From NCBI GenBank assembly GCA_011109175.1, contig RDEW01000066.1, forward strand, positions 67,723 to 109,076: a stretch of DNA of 41,354 bases, read 5' to 3'. The notes under the pieces are model-generated. The model ran no database searches, had not been told where the DNA came from, and was given only the letters and a program-made list of their open reading frames with translations. The translations under genes and the position numbers were made by a program. Positions 20,120 through 29,365 of the stretch are shown piece by piece (the stretch's first letter is position 1; each line of letters starts with the position of its first letter). The stretch is from Dicyema japonicum (taxonomy: Eukaryota > Dicyemida > Rhombozoa > Dicyemidae).

Positions 20120-21130
20120 ATCCTCTTAGCTACTCAATTCTATACCAGTGCCTGAAAAGCACTGATTGTAAATGTCGTCGAATCGGCAGGGTGGCTAATA
20201 AACGGAAAGAACTCCCCACCAGCTGATGTAATGCTGTGCTTACTGCACGATCGCAATTTGTTTTTTGGGTATGGTGAAAATAAATGCAATCACTGTAATT
20301 CGGCAAAAAAGACAATTGACCACTTCACCATGAGATGTGAGAGGATGTCAACAGCTTATACCTCGGAAACATAATTTTTTTTATTTTTTTATTTTATTTT
20401 TATTCACCAAGACCACAGTAAAACCGAACTAATTAATGTTTGATCCCGAGGCACATCGCACGACGGAGATCCTCGGGACAGGTTCGATCCTGTGCAAAGT
20501 GCATCGTTCTGAAACGACGATGTCCCAGAGGGAGAGATTCTAATGGTCTCTTTTCGGTGGGAATTAGGTGCCCCCTGAGCGTTTCCAATCAAATTGGAAT
20601 TTCAAAGTGATTTGGTGGACCACATAACGCCACACTAAGCTCCGATAGGAAGGAGTCGTGATGTGTTGCATCTGCTCTTATGCAGAAAATTTGGAATCAG
20701 GAAAACCTAAAGACTCAAAGCCCATTCAGTTCAATCTGTTGTGTCTAATGAGTTCGCCGAAATAAGAGTAGATACAACGATAAAACCGACACTGTTGTGG
20801 ATAACAACAAACCCGATATCTTTGTCTATGACACGACCACAAACACGATTACCCTTGTCGAGGTAACTTCCCAGAATCGCTTGAAACAGGTCGAAGTGGA
20901 GAAAATGAACAAGTGAACTGGAATTACTCACAAGGAAAAAGCTAAGATAATCCTTTTTGTGCTTACCTGGACGGTATTGTTCTACGTACTACAAAAGCCA
21001 TTTCGACTCCTTTGGAATACAAAGAGCAAGAAGGAATATATCGGTCTGCCGTGCTCCGGAAGACCCTGGAGAGCATGGAAATTGATAATAACACGAATTA
21101 TCCAATCCACTCTACGAAAAAAAGAAACCT
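20120..21130 (+). mobile_element. LINE-C copy 2: C-terminal zinc motif and restriction-like endonuclease
   Basis: Aligned with copy 1 (9960-10690). It reads NGKNSPPADVMLCLLHDRNL, then the zinc motif CNHCNSAKKTIDHFTMRC (CX2C...HX4C; 20289-20342), an interruption, then VLHLLLCRKFGIRKT, EIRVDTTI, and the nuclease core NNKPDIFVYDTTTNTITLVE (KPD and Glu; near 20803-20862) with RLKQVEVEKMNK. This CCHC plus PD-(D/E)xK order is the restriction-like endonuclease of R2/R4/NeSL-type LINEs. The first part of the element (RT) is absent. Confidence 0.75.
20372..20640 (-). mobile_element. Possible SINE-like insertion inside LINE-C copy 2
   Basis: LINE-C text stops after the zinc motif at about 20370 and resumes near 20645. 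The intervening ~270 bp starts with a poly-T/AT tract (20373-20402, a poly-A tail on the minus strand) and contains hairpins such as catcgt...acgatg near 20500-20522. A pol III box-B-like GGTTCGATCC is at about 20480-20489, but on the plus strand, opposite to the tail, so a tRNA origin is unsure. No target duplication was confirmed. Confidence 0.4.
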
Positions 21131-21929
21131 GATGAAATAAAACTGGATGATAACTCCGAATCACGCGCGGAAATCGATAACCGAAGACAAGGATCCATTT
21201 TGCTCTCTCTGGATGGGTCTAAGAGAACAAGGTTGTGCAGAGTACAGACAAATATTCAAGATTCAAAACTATATTACTAGAATTACGAATTTCATTTATC
21301 AAATAGATATTCATTGAATTTAAACCATAAATGTATCTTTTTTCATAAATTATTGTGTATGTTTTTTGAATCTGCTACTTCGGACCTTCTACTCGGAGCC
21401 TGCTCCGACGCATCGGGTCACTTTTTGAGAGAGTTACCGCCGATCTATCGAACACTGGTATCTGGCAGAACGAGTCTCTCTGGCTCTTCTCCTTCTTGTG
21501 AAACTAATCAAATAACACTTATACTAAAATTTATTCATGTTAGCTAAGTTAGTTTTTTGATACTCTTGATAATTTCTCTTGTCACAAGATCTATCAACGA
21601 TTTCCACTTAAAGTTGAGGTTTTTCCTGGTCACTTTTTACCTTCACATTATTGTCATGGTAATTTCCTTTTATAAAATGTCATTTTTCGATCGTCAAATT
21701 GTTGACCTCAATCTGTTGGCAGTCATCGGTGTCAATCCATCCATTTCTGTACTTTCCAGGGTATTCCTTATCATAGTGATCGGAATTTACACATTTATTG
21801 ATCATTTACTTTGTGAATATTCTGTAGAATTTCGAGCGTGTGCACAAACGGGACCTTAGTTAATTCACATTCTTTGGTCCTGTGGACGTGCTTTTAATAA
21901 TAATACCACCCCATTTTAGCACCAAAGAT
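21131..21929. other. Region with unresolved coding-like text
   Basis: Minus strand at 21545-21790 shows protein-like stretches (YDKEYPGKYRNGWIDTDDCQ, then VEIVDRSCDKRNYQEY) broken by stops. They are not assignable and could be transposon or host exons. A GC-richer patch at 21380-21480 is unassigned. Confidence 0.3.
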
Positions 21930-22290
21930 ACTATATTCACTTTAGCACTGTAAATCTGCTAATTCACTCGCAAGCAGGCCCGTATTTATGGATATTTTCC
22001 ATTTTAACTTGTTTCAATAGTGCTGAGAAGTAATTCAGACTTCAATCAGGCTTTTAGTTCTTTTTGTCTTATCCAAAACAGAAATATCAGGTTTATTATT
22101 CCGGAGAATGATATATTGTGGTATCCAGCTGTATTTTCACAAATTCATTAGCCGTTGTAGATTTTACCGACTGTGTCTTGAGCCTTGACGAAGGAAAGAA
22201 AGCGATTCCGGGCGATGACCCGGATGTCTCCACAGCTACTTGCGTAAATTTTAAACACAAAAAAGTTAGTGAGATAATTTTTTCCATCTT
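21930..22290 (-). mobile_element. LINE-C copy 3: restriction-like endonuclease fragment
   Basis: Minus-strand reading SSRLKTQSVKSTTANEF, VKIQLDTTI, then after a shift NNKPDISVLDKTKRTKSLIE (KPD...E), aligning residue by residue with copy 2 at 20725-20900. An apparent signal-peptide-like start at 22287 is coincidental. Confidence 0.7.
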
Positions 22291-22447
22291 GACACAAGTT
22301 TTTGAAATCTCGGTATCATTGAAGAGAGTGTTACTCTTAGCTCATTATGCACTACTAAACGAGTTCGATATTTAGATTTCATTGCAGCTAGTTGCAGAAA
22401 ATCCAGTTTCGCATAAATATGAGATAACAAATGCCAATAAAACTTTC

Positions 22448-22680
22448 ATTTCTTTAATCGTCAAAATTTCATATTAAATGGAAACATGTCATTAATATTT
22501 TTCTGTATACTAGAATTCCATAACTCCAATTTTTTAATGAATGCTTTTACTTTGTCTTTTTGAGTGAATGAATGCAGTTGTAGTCCCTGCATTGATTTAT
22601 TGAATACACTCAATTCTCCAAAAATGTCAACCAAATAGGAAAATTTGGCAATAAAGTTATCATTCCTGCACAATTGTGCA
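22448..22680 (-). mobile_element. hAT (ZBED5/SCAND3-like) transposase fragment
   Basis: Reading [19 protein letters not shown], then DKVKAFIKKLELWNSSI and MFPF, which fits the hAT/ZBED family pattern YLADIFxxLNxLNxxLQG...DKIxAFxxKLxLW....MFP. It stops at TAA near 22459 and runs into LINE-B sequence on the other strand. Confidence 0.7.
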
Positions 22681-23780
22681 TCTGCCGGCCGAATTCCCCG
22701 CCACACACAACTCAATAACGTTGTCAGGAGGGTTTTGGAGTCGGCTGGTTTCCTGTCCACTCTAGAGCCAGTCGGCCTTTCCCGGAGCGACGGCAAGCGT
22801 CCCGACGGGATGACGACCTTTCCTTTTAGGAAAGGCAAGTCCCTGGTTTGGGATGCCACGTGCGTCGACTCTTTTTCGGTGACGATGCTACCCAAGNNNN
22901 NNNNNNNNNNNNNNNNNNNNNNNNNNNNNNNNNNNNNNNNNNNNNNNNNNNNNNNNNNNNNNNNNNNNNNNNNNNNNNNNNNNNNNNNNNNNNNNNNNNN
23001 NNNNNNNNNNNNNNNNNNNNNNNNNNNNNNNNNNNNNNNNNNNNNNNNNNNNNNNNNNNNNNNNNNNNNNNNNNNNNNNNNNNNNNNNNNNNNNNNNNNN
23101 NNNNNNNNNNNNNNNNNNNNNNNNNNNNNNNNNNNNNNNNNNNNNNNNNNNNNNNNNNNNNNNNNNNNNNNNNNNNNNNNNNNNNNNNNNNNNNNNNNNN
23201 NNNNNNNNNNNNNNNNNNNNNNNNNNNNNNNNNNNNNNNNNNNNNNNNNNNNNNNNNNNNNNNNNNNNNNNNNNNNNNNNNNNNNNNNNNNNNNNNNNNN
23301 NNNNNNNNNNNNNNNNNNNNNNNNNNNNNNNNNNNNNNNNNNNNNNNNNNNNNNNNNNNNNNNNNNNNNNNNNNNNNNNNNNNNNNNNNNNNNNNNNNNN
23401 NNNNNNNNNNNNNNNNNNNNNNNNNNNNNNNNNNNNNNNNNNNNNNNNNNNNNNNNNNNNNNNNNNNNNNNNNNNNNNNNNNNNNNNNNNNNNNNNNNNN
23501 NNNNNNNNNNNNNNNNNNNNNNNNNNNNNNNNNNNNNNNNNNNNNNNNNNNNNNNNNNNNNNNNNNNNNNNNNNNNNNNNNNNNNNNNNNNNNNNNNNNN
23601 NNNNNNNNNNNNNNNNNNNNNNNNNNNNNNNNNNNNNNNNNNNNNNNNNNNNNNNNNNNNNNNNNNNNNNNNNNNNNNNNNNNNNNNNNNNNNNNNNNNN
23701 NNGCTGTAGTCCGAGGGAATGACTTTGCTATTCGCGAGACTGGTCGAGCGTCTTTGAAGCCATTAACTAGACTAACTCTT
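22665..23780 (+). mobile_element. LINE-B C-terminal domain, split by the assembly gap
   Basis: Before the gap: [40 protein letters not shown] and [13 protein letters not shown], the best-preserved copy of the RPDG...VWDAT block. After the gap AVVRGNDFAIRETGRASL continues the same family's end (RGN...). So the gap probably lies within one element, although its true length is unknown. Confidence 0.7.
22897..23702. other. Assembly gap (806 N)
   Basis: All N. Long frames crossing it are artefacts. Confidence 1.
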
Positions 23781-23865
23781 TCTTATTTATTACAAAGCAT
23801 GAGAATGTATTTATTAAGTAAAATATGACCACTTGTCAGTGTTGAGACAGGGTAAAGTAGATATA

Positions 23866-25122
23866 CAGTAAACATCGGTTAATTGCATAACATTTGTCCA
23901 CGGAAAATTATATGCAATTATCCGATATTTTAATAAAAATCAACAATTTTTTAATAGGCAAGAAAAGGAAATAATCAAAAACATTTAAAAAAATCATTCT
24001 TCATCCTCATTAGCAAAATCCATCGTTGTTTCGTCACATTCAATGCCACTAAATATATTTCCCTCCTCTTACTCATGGAATCCAGCCTCAGCAAAAAACT
24101 TGTAAATTGTTGCTATTTTGACTTTGCTCCAAGCCATTTTGAGCATGTATAGCGCATCCAAGAGAGTGATAGAATTCACAACGGATTTGAGACAGGCATA
24201 GTCTGAATCAATTACGGCAATCACTCTTTTTAGAAAAGCCAATCTGTAGTTGTGCTTTAGACTTTTTATGATCCCATTTCACATGGCTGAATGCATGCGG
24301 ATGTGTTTTGTGGAATAAAATACAATCTAACATTTGATAGATTTTCTCCACCATTTTTTGGATGCACAGCACAATTGTCAATGACCATGGCTATATTTCT
24401 TTATTGCATTTTCATTTTCTTGTTAACACATGATAACCAGTTTTTAAAAATGGATGATGTCATCCATGCATTCTATAATTCTACTGAAATTGATATGCTA
24501 CCTTATTGACAACGTAGTTAACTGGAAGTGTTTTGATTCCTTTGAAGCACCTAGGATTCTTTCTTTTCCCAATGACCATCAATGGATGTTTGTCCGAACC
24601 CGTCATGTTGCAGGATACCATTACAGTTATTCTATCCTTCATTTTTTTACTTCCAATCGGTATTTCATTTTTAAATGATAGTGTCCGGTCGGGTAAACCT
24701 CGGAATATGAGTCCTGTTTCATCACAATTATAAATGTTTTCCGGTGTATAATCTTTTAAAAGATCTTTTAATGTCCATTGGCACCAGTATTCAGCAGCAT
24801 TTATGTCGGAATCTTTTTTCTCCCCATAAATGCGTTTAAATGATATGTTGTTTCTTTCTTTCCACCGCTGAAGCCAACCTGTAATAATAATTAAATTTTA
24901 AAATTACAAATTATAATTATGCAATTATACGAAAATTTTTATAAGAAAAAATAGTAAATGTTCCCAATGAGAGTATGCAATTAACCGATTTATTCAATTA
25001 ACCGATATGCAATCAACCGATATTTTTGAATGGAAACCATATAAGTTATGGTTTTAAACATAAATTTATGCCATTAACCGATTTATGCAATTAACCGATA
25101 TGAAATTAACCGATGTTTACTG
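23866..25122 (-). mobile_element. Tigger/pogo-type element with both ends and TA duplication
   Basis: Starts CAGTAAACATCGGTTAATTG and ends with its inverted copy (caattaaccgat/gtttactg), flanked by TA at 23864-23865 and 25123-25124. The 1257-bp interior reads, on the minus strand, the end of a CENP-B type HTH (GWLQRWKERNN), YNCDETGLIFRGLPDRTLSF (first Asp), ITVMVSCNMTGSDKHPLMVI, NPRCFKGI, then in shifted frames VIDNCAVHPKNG (second Asp) and YFIPQNTSACIQPCEMG. The last block normally has Asp (QPCDxG) where this copy has Glu. The transposase lacks its N-terminus and has stops, so it is non-autonomous. Confidence 0.85.
24975..25122. repeat. Subterminal iterons of the Tigger element
   Basis: Six copies of the motif (a/c)attaaccgat, spaced about 16 bp in two groups of three (24977-25020 and 25071-25115), lie inside the right end. 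The left end has only two (23872 onward and gcaattatccgat near 23912). They are probably transposase-binding sites derived from the inverted repeat. Confidence 0.75.
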
Positions 25123-25128
25123 TACATA

Positions 25129-26569
25129 CACCCCTCGACATTAAAATCCGAACGCTTAATTTTAAGCAAATTTTTAATCATTTTCAATAAAATAATTTAT
25201 TTGAGCTTCTTTATTTGTATTATTTTAACTATTTATATATTTAAATAGATATTCGAACATATAATTTTAATAATTAAAGCAGAAACGTGTTTTCTAGTGA
25301 CAAAAAATTCCGAACGGTAATTTGTTCAAACCGTAAAATACGATTTTTATTAGACAGAAATGAATAATTTCGAACAAGGACAAGTTATATCTTTATATAA
25401 TCAAAATTTCTCATATAAAATGATTTCGGACATCGTCAATATACCGAAGACTACTGTTTGGGACTTTGTTCAAAAATATTTAAAATCCGGGATTACGTGC
25501 AGAAAGGCTGGATCCGGAAGGCCACCTAAGTTAAGTCAAGATGAAATTAAGATTCTTTTATCATTATCAAGCGATAATTTTCGAACCGCAGCTACCTTGT
25601 CTTTAGAAATGGAAAAAATTACACAAAAAAAAGTCTCAGCACGAACAATAACAAAAATCTTAAACTCAAAAGGTTTGTATGGACGTGTTGTAAAGAAACG
25701 ACCATGTCTAAGTTCAAAAAATATTGCCCTCAGATATGAAATATCTAAAAAATTTCTTGCAATTTCCGACAGCGGATGGAGGAAAGTTATTTTCTCCGAC
25801 GAATGTAGCTTTGAACTTTTTTCCCATTCAAGACGAATGTATCAATACAGAAAAAAAGGAAATAAGTTGAGATACGCGAAGATAATACCCACTTTCAAGT
25901 TTGGTGGAGGGAAAGTTCTTGTTTGGGGCTGTTTTTCGTATTTCGGAATGGGGAAATTAGTTTTTATTGATGGAAAAATGAACTCTGGGGAATATATTAA
26001 TATTCTGGCAAATAATCTTGAAGATTCAGCGAATAAAATGGGATTGAGCGACTATATATTCCAACAAGATAATGCGCCTTGCCACACATCTAAGGCAACT
26101 AAAGAATATATGTCGTCTCAAAATATAAATTTGCTCGATTGGTCACCTCAGTCACCTGACCTGAACCCAATCGAACACATTTGGGCTCACATTAAAAACG
26201 TTCTTTCAAGTGATGCGTCAGAAAACATAACAAGTACAAAAATTGATCTAAAGCAAAAAATATCGGAAATTTGGGATAATATCCCAATGGAATTCATCAG
26301 AAAACTTGTTAGCTCAATGAAAAATCGTAGTTTGGAAGTATACAACAGAAAAGGAAGGCAGTCAAGCTACTAATTAAATTTCGTTCGGTTTTTTTTGTCA
26401 TGAAATTTTCGTTTTTTGCTTTATTCTTTAAAACTACTTTATAAAATAAACGATTAATTATATTAATAGTTAGAATAATACAAATAAGGAAGCTCAAATA
26501 AATTATTTTATTGAAAATGATTAAAAATTTGCTTAAAATTAAGCGTTCGGATTTTAATGTCGAGGGGTG
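25129..26569 (+). mobile_element. Complete Tc1-like transposon, 1441 bp
   Basis: Bounded by inverted repeats starting CACCCCTCGACATTAAAATC at 25129-25233 and 26465-26569 (105 bp, two mismatches seen) and flanked by TA duplications at 25127-25128 and 26570-26571. It contains one intact transposase gene. The near-identical ends and open reading frame imply recent insertion. It landed 6 bp outside the right end of the Tigger element. Confidence 0.95.
25360..26373 (+). CDS. Tc1-like DD34E transposase, intact
   Basis: A 337-residue cut-and-paste transposase, the usual Tc1 length. Residues 1-110 hold two helix-turn-helix motifs for inverted-repeat binding (FSYKMISDIVNIPKTTVWDF; then ISxRTITKILN-like text) with GSGRPPKLS between them, a GRPR-type AT hook. 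The catalytic core has VIFSDECSFELF (first Asp), YIFQQDNAPCHTSKATKEYM (second Asp) and SPDLNPIEHIW (Glu); 34 residues separate the second Asp and the Glu, i.e. DD34E. No stop or shift is present. The start ATG lies 126 bp inside the left repeat and TAA about 90 bp before the right repeat. Confidence 0.95.
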   Translation: MNNFEQGQVISLYNQNFSYKMISDIVNIPKTTVWDFVQKYLKSGITCRKAGSGRPPKLSQDEIKILLSLSSDNFRTAATLSLEMEKITQKKVSARTITKILNSKGLYGRVVKKRPCLSSKNIALRYEISKKFLAISDSGWRKVIFSDECSFELFSHSRRMYQYRKKGNKLRYAKIIPTFKFGGGKVLVWGCFSYFGMGKLVFIDGKMNSGEYINILANNLEDSANKMGLSDYIFQQDNAPCHTSKATKEYMSSQNINLLDWSPQSPDLNPIEHIWAHIKNVLSSDASENITSTKIDLKQKISEIWDNIPMEFIRKLVSSMKNRSLEVYNRKGRQSSY

Positions 26570-26571
26570 TA

Positions 26572-26939
26572 GTTAATTTCCACCACAAAATTGAAACATA
26601 TGTGCCCACGGCCATAAAAGTTATAACATTTATGTTTAACCTATTAATCAACACAAACACCATCAGGAAAATCTGAAAAATTCTTTTTAAAACCAATTTT
26701 TCTCAAACTATAAACCTCACAGCGACCGATTATGTTCCCAGCCTTTGTTTAAAAGTGTTATGTTCCCACCCTTTGTTTAGAAGGATTTCAAAGTTGATTT
26801 TTCAAAATTATTCCTTCACATTAAAGTTAGATTAACTTACGTCAACTTGAATCATATCTAGATATTACGTTTGTCATAATAATTTTTTTCCGCATCAAAA
26901 ATGGAAGTCTCTTTTTCGAAAATATTGACCCGCATCACA
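26572..26939. other. AT-rich spacer
   Basis: No gene seen. The near-repeat atgttcccacccttt/atgttcccagccttt at 26729-26778 is the only structure noted. Confidence 0.4.
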
Positions 26940-27655
26940 AGGTACTGCTACTTTTAGTAATTGAGATTCTCAATGCATGTTGGTTTTTAGATTATCTACC
27001 ATCGGCCTGGAGACGGTCAGAAGTACGGATGATACAAAAATCGGGGAAAAGCAGAGACCGGGCTGTTAATTAAAGACCTACAAGTCGTATCTGCACAGTT
27101 TCAAGAATAATGAAGGAAATCGTTTGGCATCGGAAAAATGTACAGTTACACACATATCGAAGAAAAGAAGTGAGAGACAGGCTGATAGTCTAATATCGGA
27201 GTTTGTTCGGACTTAGAGTCTCCATTATTTTGGAATGGTTTTTGACAACGTGAATACCGATACTCTTGTTTATATCTACAAAAGTGTGATCGAACCAGGA
27301 CTTTTATATGGATGCGAAAGTTGGATGTTCTCCGACAAAAAACAACGGATTATTGACATTTTTGACAAAACAAGAAGATATGTCATGAAGTTAGCCTTCA
27401 AGCGTAGAGTGGATACTCCGCTTAGCGACTTGGAGGCAAACTCAACTGAGAAGATAGGCGCTTTGATTGAACAGAGAATAAAAACCTTTAACAATGACAG
27501 ATAATTCGGGGTTTTGGAAGCAGTCAACAACGCAAAGAGGCAATGTTAGGTCTCATAACTTTTTTTCGTTAACAAGACCGTTTCCTTAACCATATAACTT
27601 TTTTTCGTTCTCCCGATTTCGTGTTAAATAAAATCATTCATTCATTATGAGTTGC
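26940..27655 (+). mobile_element. LINE-F: short decayed RT relic with 3' tail
   Basis: Reads LVIEILNACWFLDYLPSAWR, RSEVRMIQKSGKSRD, RPTSRICTVSRIMKEI (RT fingers), then after a large loss DTLVYIYKSVIEPGLLYGCESW and FDKTRRYVMKLAF (region behind the RT). The end has aaataaaatcattcattcatt, a typical LINE tail. A 17-bp motif, cataactttttttcgtt, occurs twice at 27554 and 27593 in the 3' UTR. Confidence 0.65.
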
Positions 27656-28155
27656 TACTAAACTTAACTGCCGGGAAAAAATTAAATAAACAGGCTTAAG
27701 GTAAGATTTATTTATTTTTAAAGAGAGGCTGTTAGAAGACTAGCATATTAAGACCTTCGGCATTCCTGCCTTTTCAGTCCAGCACACACGCTCGCTTCTC
27801 TACGCACAGCCACAGGTTAAGACTTACCGCCTTAGCTGCCACCCAGACATTATCTTCTCTAAAACCTCAGGGAGGCCCGAGGCGTCGGAGAGCTCCTCTC
27901 GCCATCCTAAGCCATGGCCTAGCCGGATGGCTCGTCTTCTGACTTTCTTAGGATCTCAATTCTTTGACAAGAAAATTTGTTTCCAAAAGAACAATCGGCA
28001 ACTATTTGAAGGACAATAGTTTATTCAAGAGTGTGCCAAAAAAAACCATATATGTCCGAAAAAATATTAAAAAACGTTTTGTTCTATCCAAAAAATTTAT
28101 CTCAGTTGATACTAGACTTAACTGCCGCGAAAAAAATTAAATATATAAGCTTGAA
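27652..28155. repeat. Diverged direct repeats flanking LINE-A copy 3
   Basis: About 50 bp around 27652-27702 (gctactaaacttaactgccg...) recurs at about 28107-28157 (gatactagacttaactgccg...), with roughly 80 percent identity by eye. They are too long and too diverged for the target duplication of the LINE between them, so an older repeat is likely. Confidence 0.55.
27716..27952 (-). mobile_element. LINE-A copy 3: 5'-truncated 3' end
   Basis: Minus-strand match to 6404-6640 of copy 2: the ORF2 end (RRRAIRLxxGLGW, WQ(L)RR stop) and the 3' UTR with gcgagcgtgtgtgctgga and aaggcaggaatgccgaaggt. About 18 bp are missing relative to copy 2. The body ends in an aaataaat-type tail at 27705-27716. A typical dead-on-arrival insertion. 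Confidence 0.85.
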
Positions 28156-28187
28156 AACATGTTATTTGAAATACTAGAATTGGTGGA

Positions 28188-29160
28188 TTAGTATTTAAGG
28201 TTAATCAGCTGTCCAGAAATGTTTGCTAGAAATATAAATATTTTTAAATACAATAACTCATCATTTTGACGATTTTTGAGCTTTTTTCCAAAGATCATTC
28301 CAATTATAATGATAATGATTAACAACGAAATAATAATTGCAATAATGTACCAAATGTTGAACACTGTTCCTTTAATTATATTGAATTTTGTAGTTTTAAT
28401 TGTAGAAGCAGTAGTCATGACCTTTGTCGAAGTCTGTCTATATTTTTATTGATTACCTTTTTCACAGTTGTTTTAATTTTTTTTGTTCGGGCGGAAATAG
28501 TAGTTCTGATCTTTGTCGGCGCCTGTCTTTACATTTTTATTAATTACTTTTGTGACAGTTGTAGGCTTTGTATTAGTTTTTGTGTTTTTTTAGTTGTATG
28601 TCTTCTTGTAAAGTGAATCACTAAACATATTATTCAGATTTTCAAATAATACCTGAGTTGTTTGAGTCGAAGAACCATGGAATTATATATTGGATAGTTT
28701 CATTGAATTGTAAATCATGGCAATATAAGGTCTGTTCTTTTGATAGTATTCGATTGCTAAAATCTGAAACAAAATTATTAACCTTTTATTATTACTCATG
28801 ACATTTCTAGAATTTAGGCTATCCGGAAGCCCGAAAAAATTCAATAATTGATAGAGGATTGTTCCATGATATATCTACGACTATTTCACATTAAAACGAC
28901 TTAACATTTTCATTTGTTTTTTGAATATTTAAATTAGTTATATTTACTGTTGGATTCGAAGAATTACTAAATATGTTAATTAAAAGATGTACACTATTCT
29001 GATCGTTAAATGCTCAACTGTTGAGTTTTCATCGACTTCATTAATCTTTAGTGAAGGTAAAATGGCCTTGATATATAATCTAATTATTTTACATTTTTAA
29101 TGATCTCTATTTGATCTTCCTAGGTACATTAACTTCAATACTTTCATACCGGGACATTTC
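28188..29160 (-). CDS. Second single-pass membrane glycoprotein gene (partial model) with mini-introns
   Basis: Not recognised. Reading backward from the stop at 28188: a charged cytoplasmic tail, a strong membrane helix (IWYIIAIIISLLIIIIIIG, near 28290-28350), a Thr/Lys-rich stalk, then an ectodomain assembled over introns 28438-28456 (19 nt), 28527-28547 (21), 28621-28652 (32), 28764-28795 (32), 28875-28905 (31) and probably a 20-nt intron near 29003-29022. Ectodomain segments: VHLLINIFSNSSNPTVNI, IYHGTILYQLLNFFGLPDSL, KEQTLYCHDLQFNETIQYII, with sequons NSS, NIT and NET. Five introns join in frame; the one at 28438-28456 leaves a one-base mismatch, and the start is not found. The stalk contains an ~85-bp tandem duplication including its intron. 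Confidence 0.5.
28440..28570 (-). repeat. Duplicated exon-intron unit in the stalk of the membrane gene
   Basis: Two units of about 90 bp each contain acaactgt..aaaa, a GTAAT..AATAAAAAT short intron, then acag and a Thr-rich exon (TK-x-x-TT). The duplication copies an intron together with its flanking exon sequence. Confidence 0.5.
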
Positions 29161-29365
29161 CAAAGTCAATGTTTAGATTAAGATCACCTCATATATAATT
29201 TAAGTAAAAAATACCAGAAATTATACCAAACAAACTTATAATGCTCAATGTATTTCGTAGCATTAAAAATTGACGGAGAATTAGAATTTATGTCGAAAAT
29301 ATAGGTTAAAGCCAAAATTCCTAAAAATTATTTTTCATTTCCAGTTTGTTAATTTTTGAGATATA

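Noticed and set aside
20478-20492. tRNA gene suggested by a perfect box-B-like sequence
   Set aside because: No convincing box A at the right distance and no cloverleaf; treated as part of an insertion.
22096-22287. Signal-peptide-like start MEKIISLTFLCLKF on the minus strand
   Set aside because: The downstream text is the LINE-C restriction-like endonuclease (DTTI, KPD), so the apparent leader is chance.
22645-23828. Frames of 326-354 codons crossing the N run
   Set aside because: Open only because N cannot form stops; the real sequence in the gap is unknown.
26508-26696. Minus-strand 62-codon frame at the right end of Tc1
   Set aside because: Overlaps the inverted repeat and shows no coding composition.
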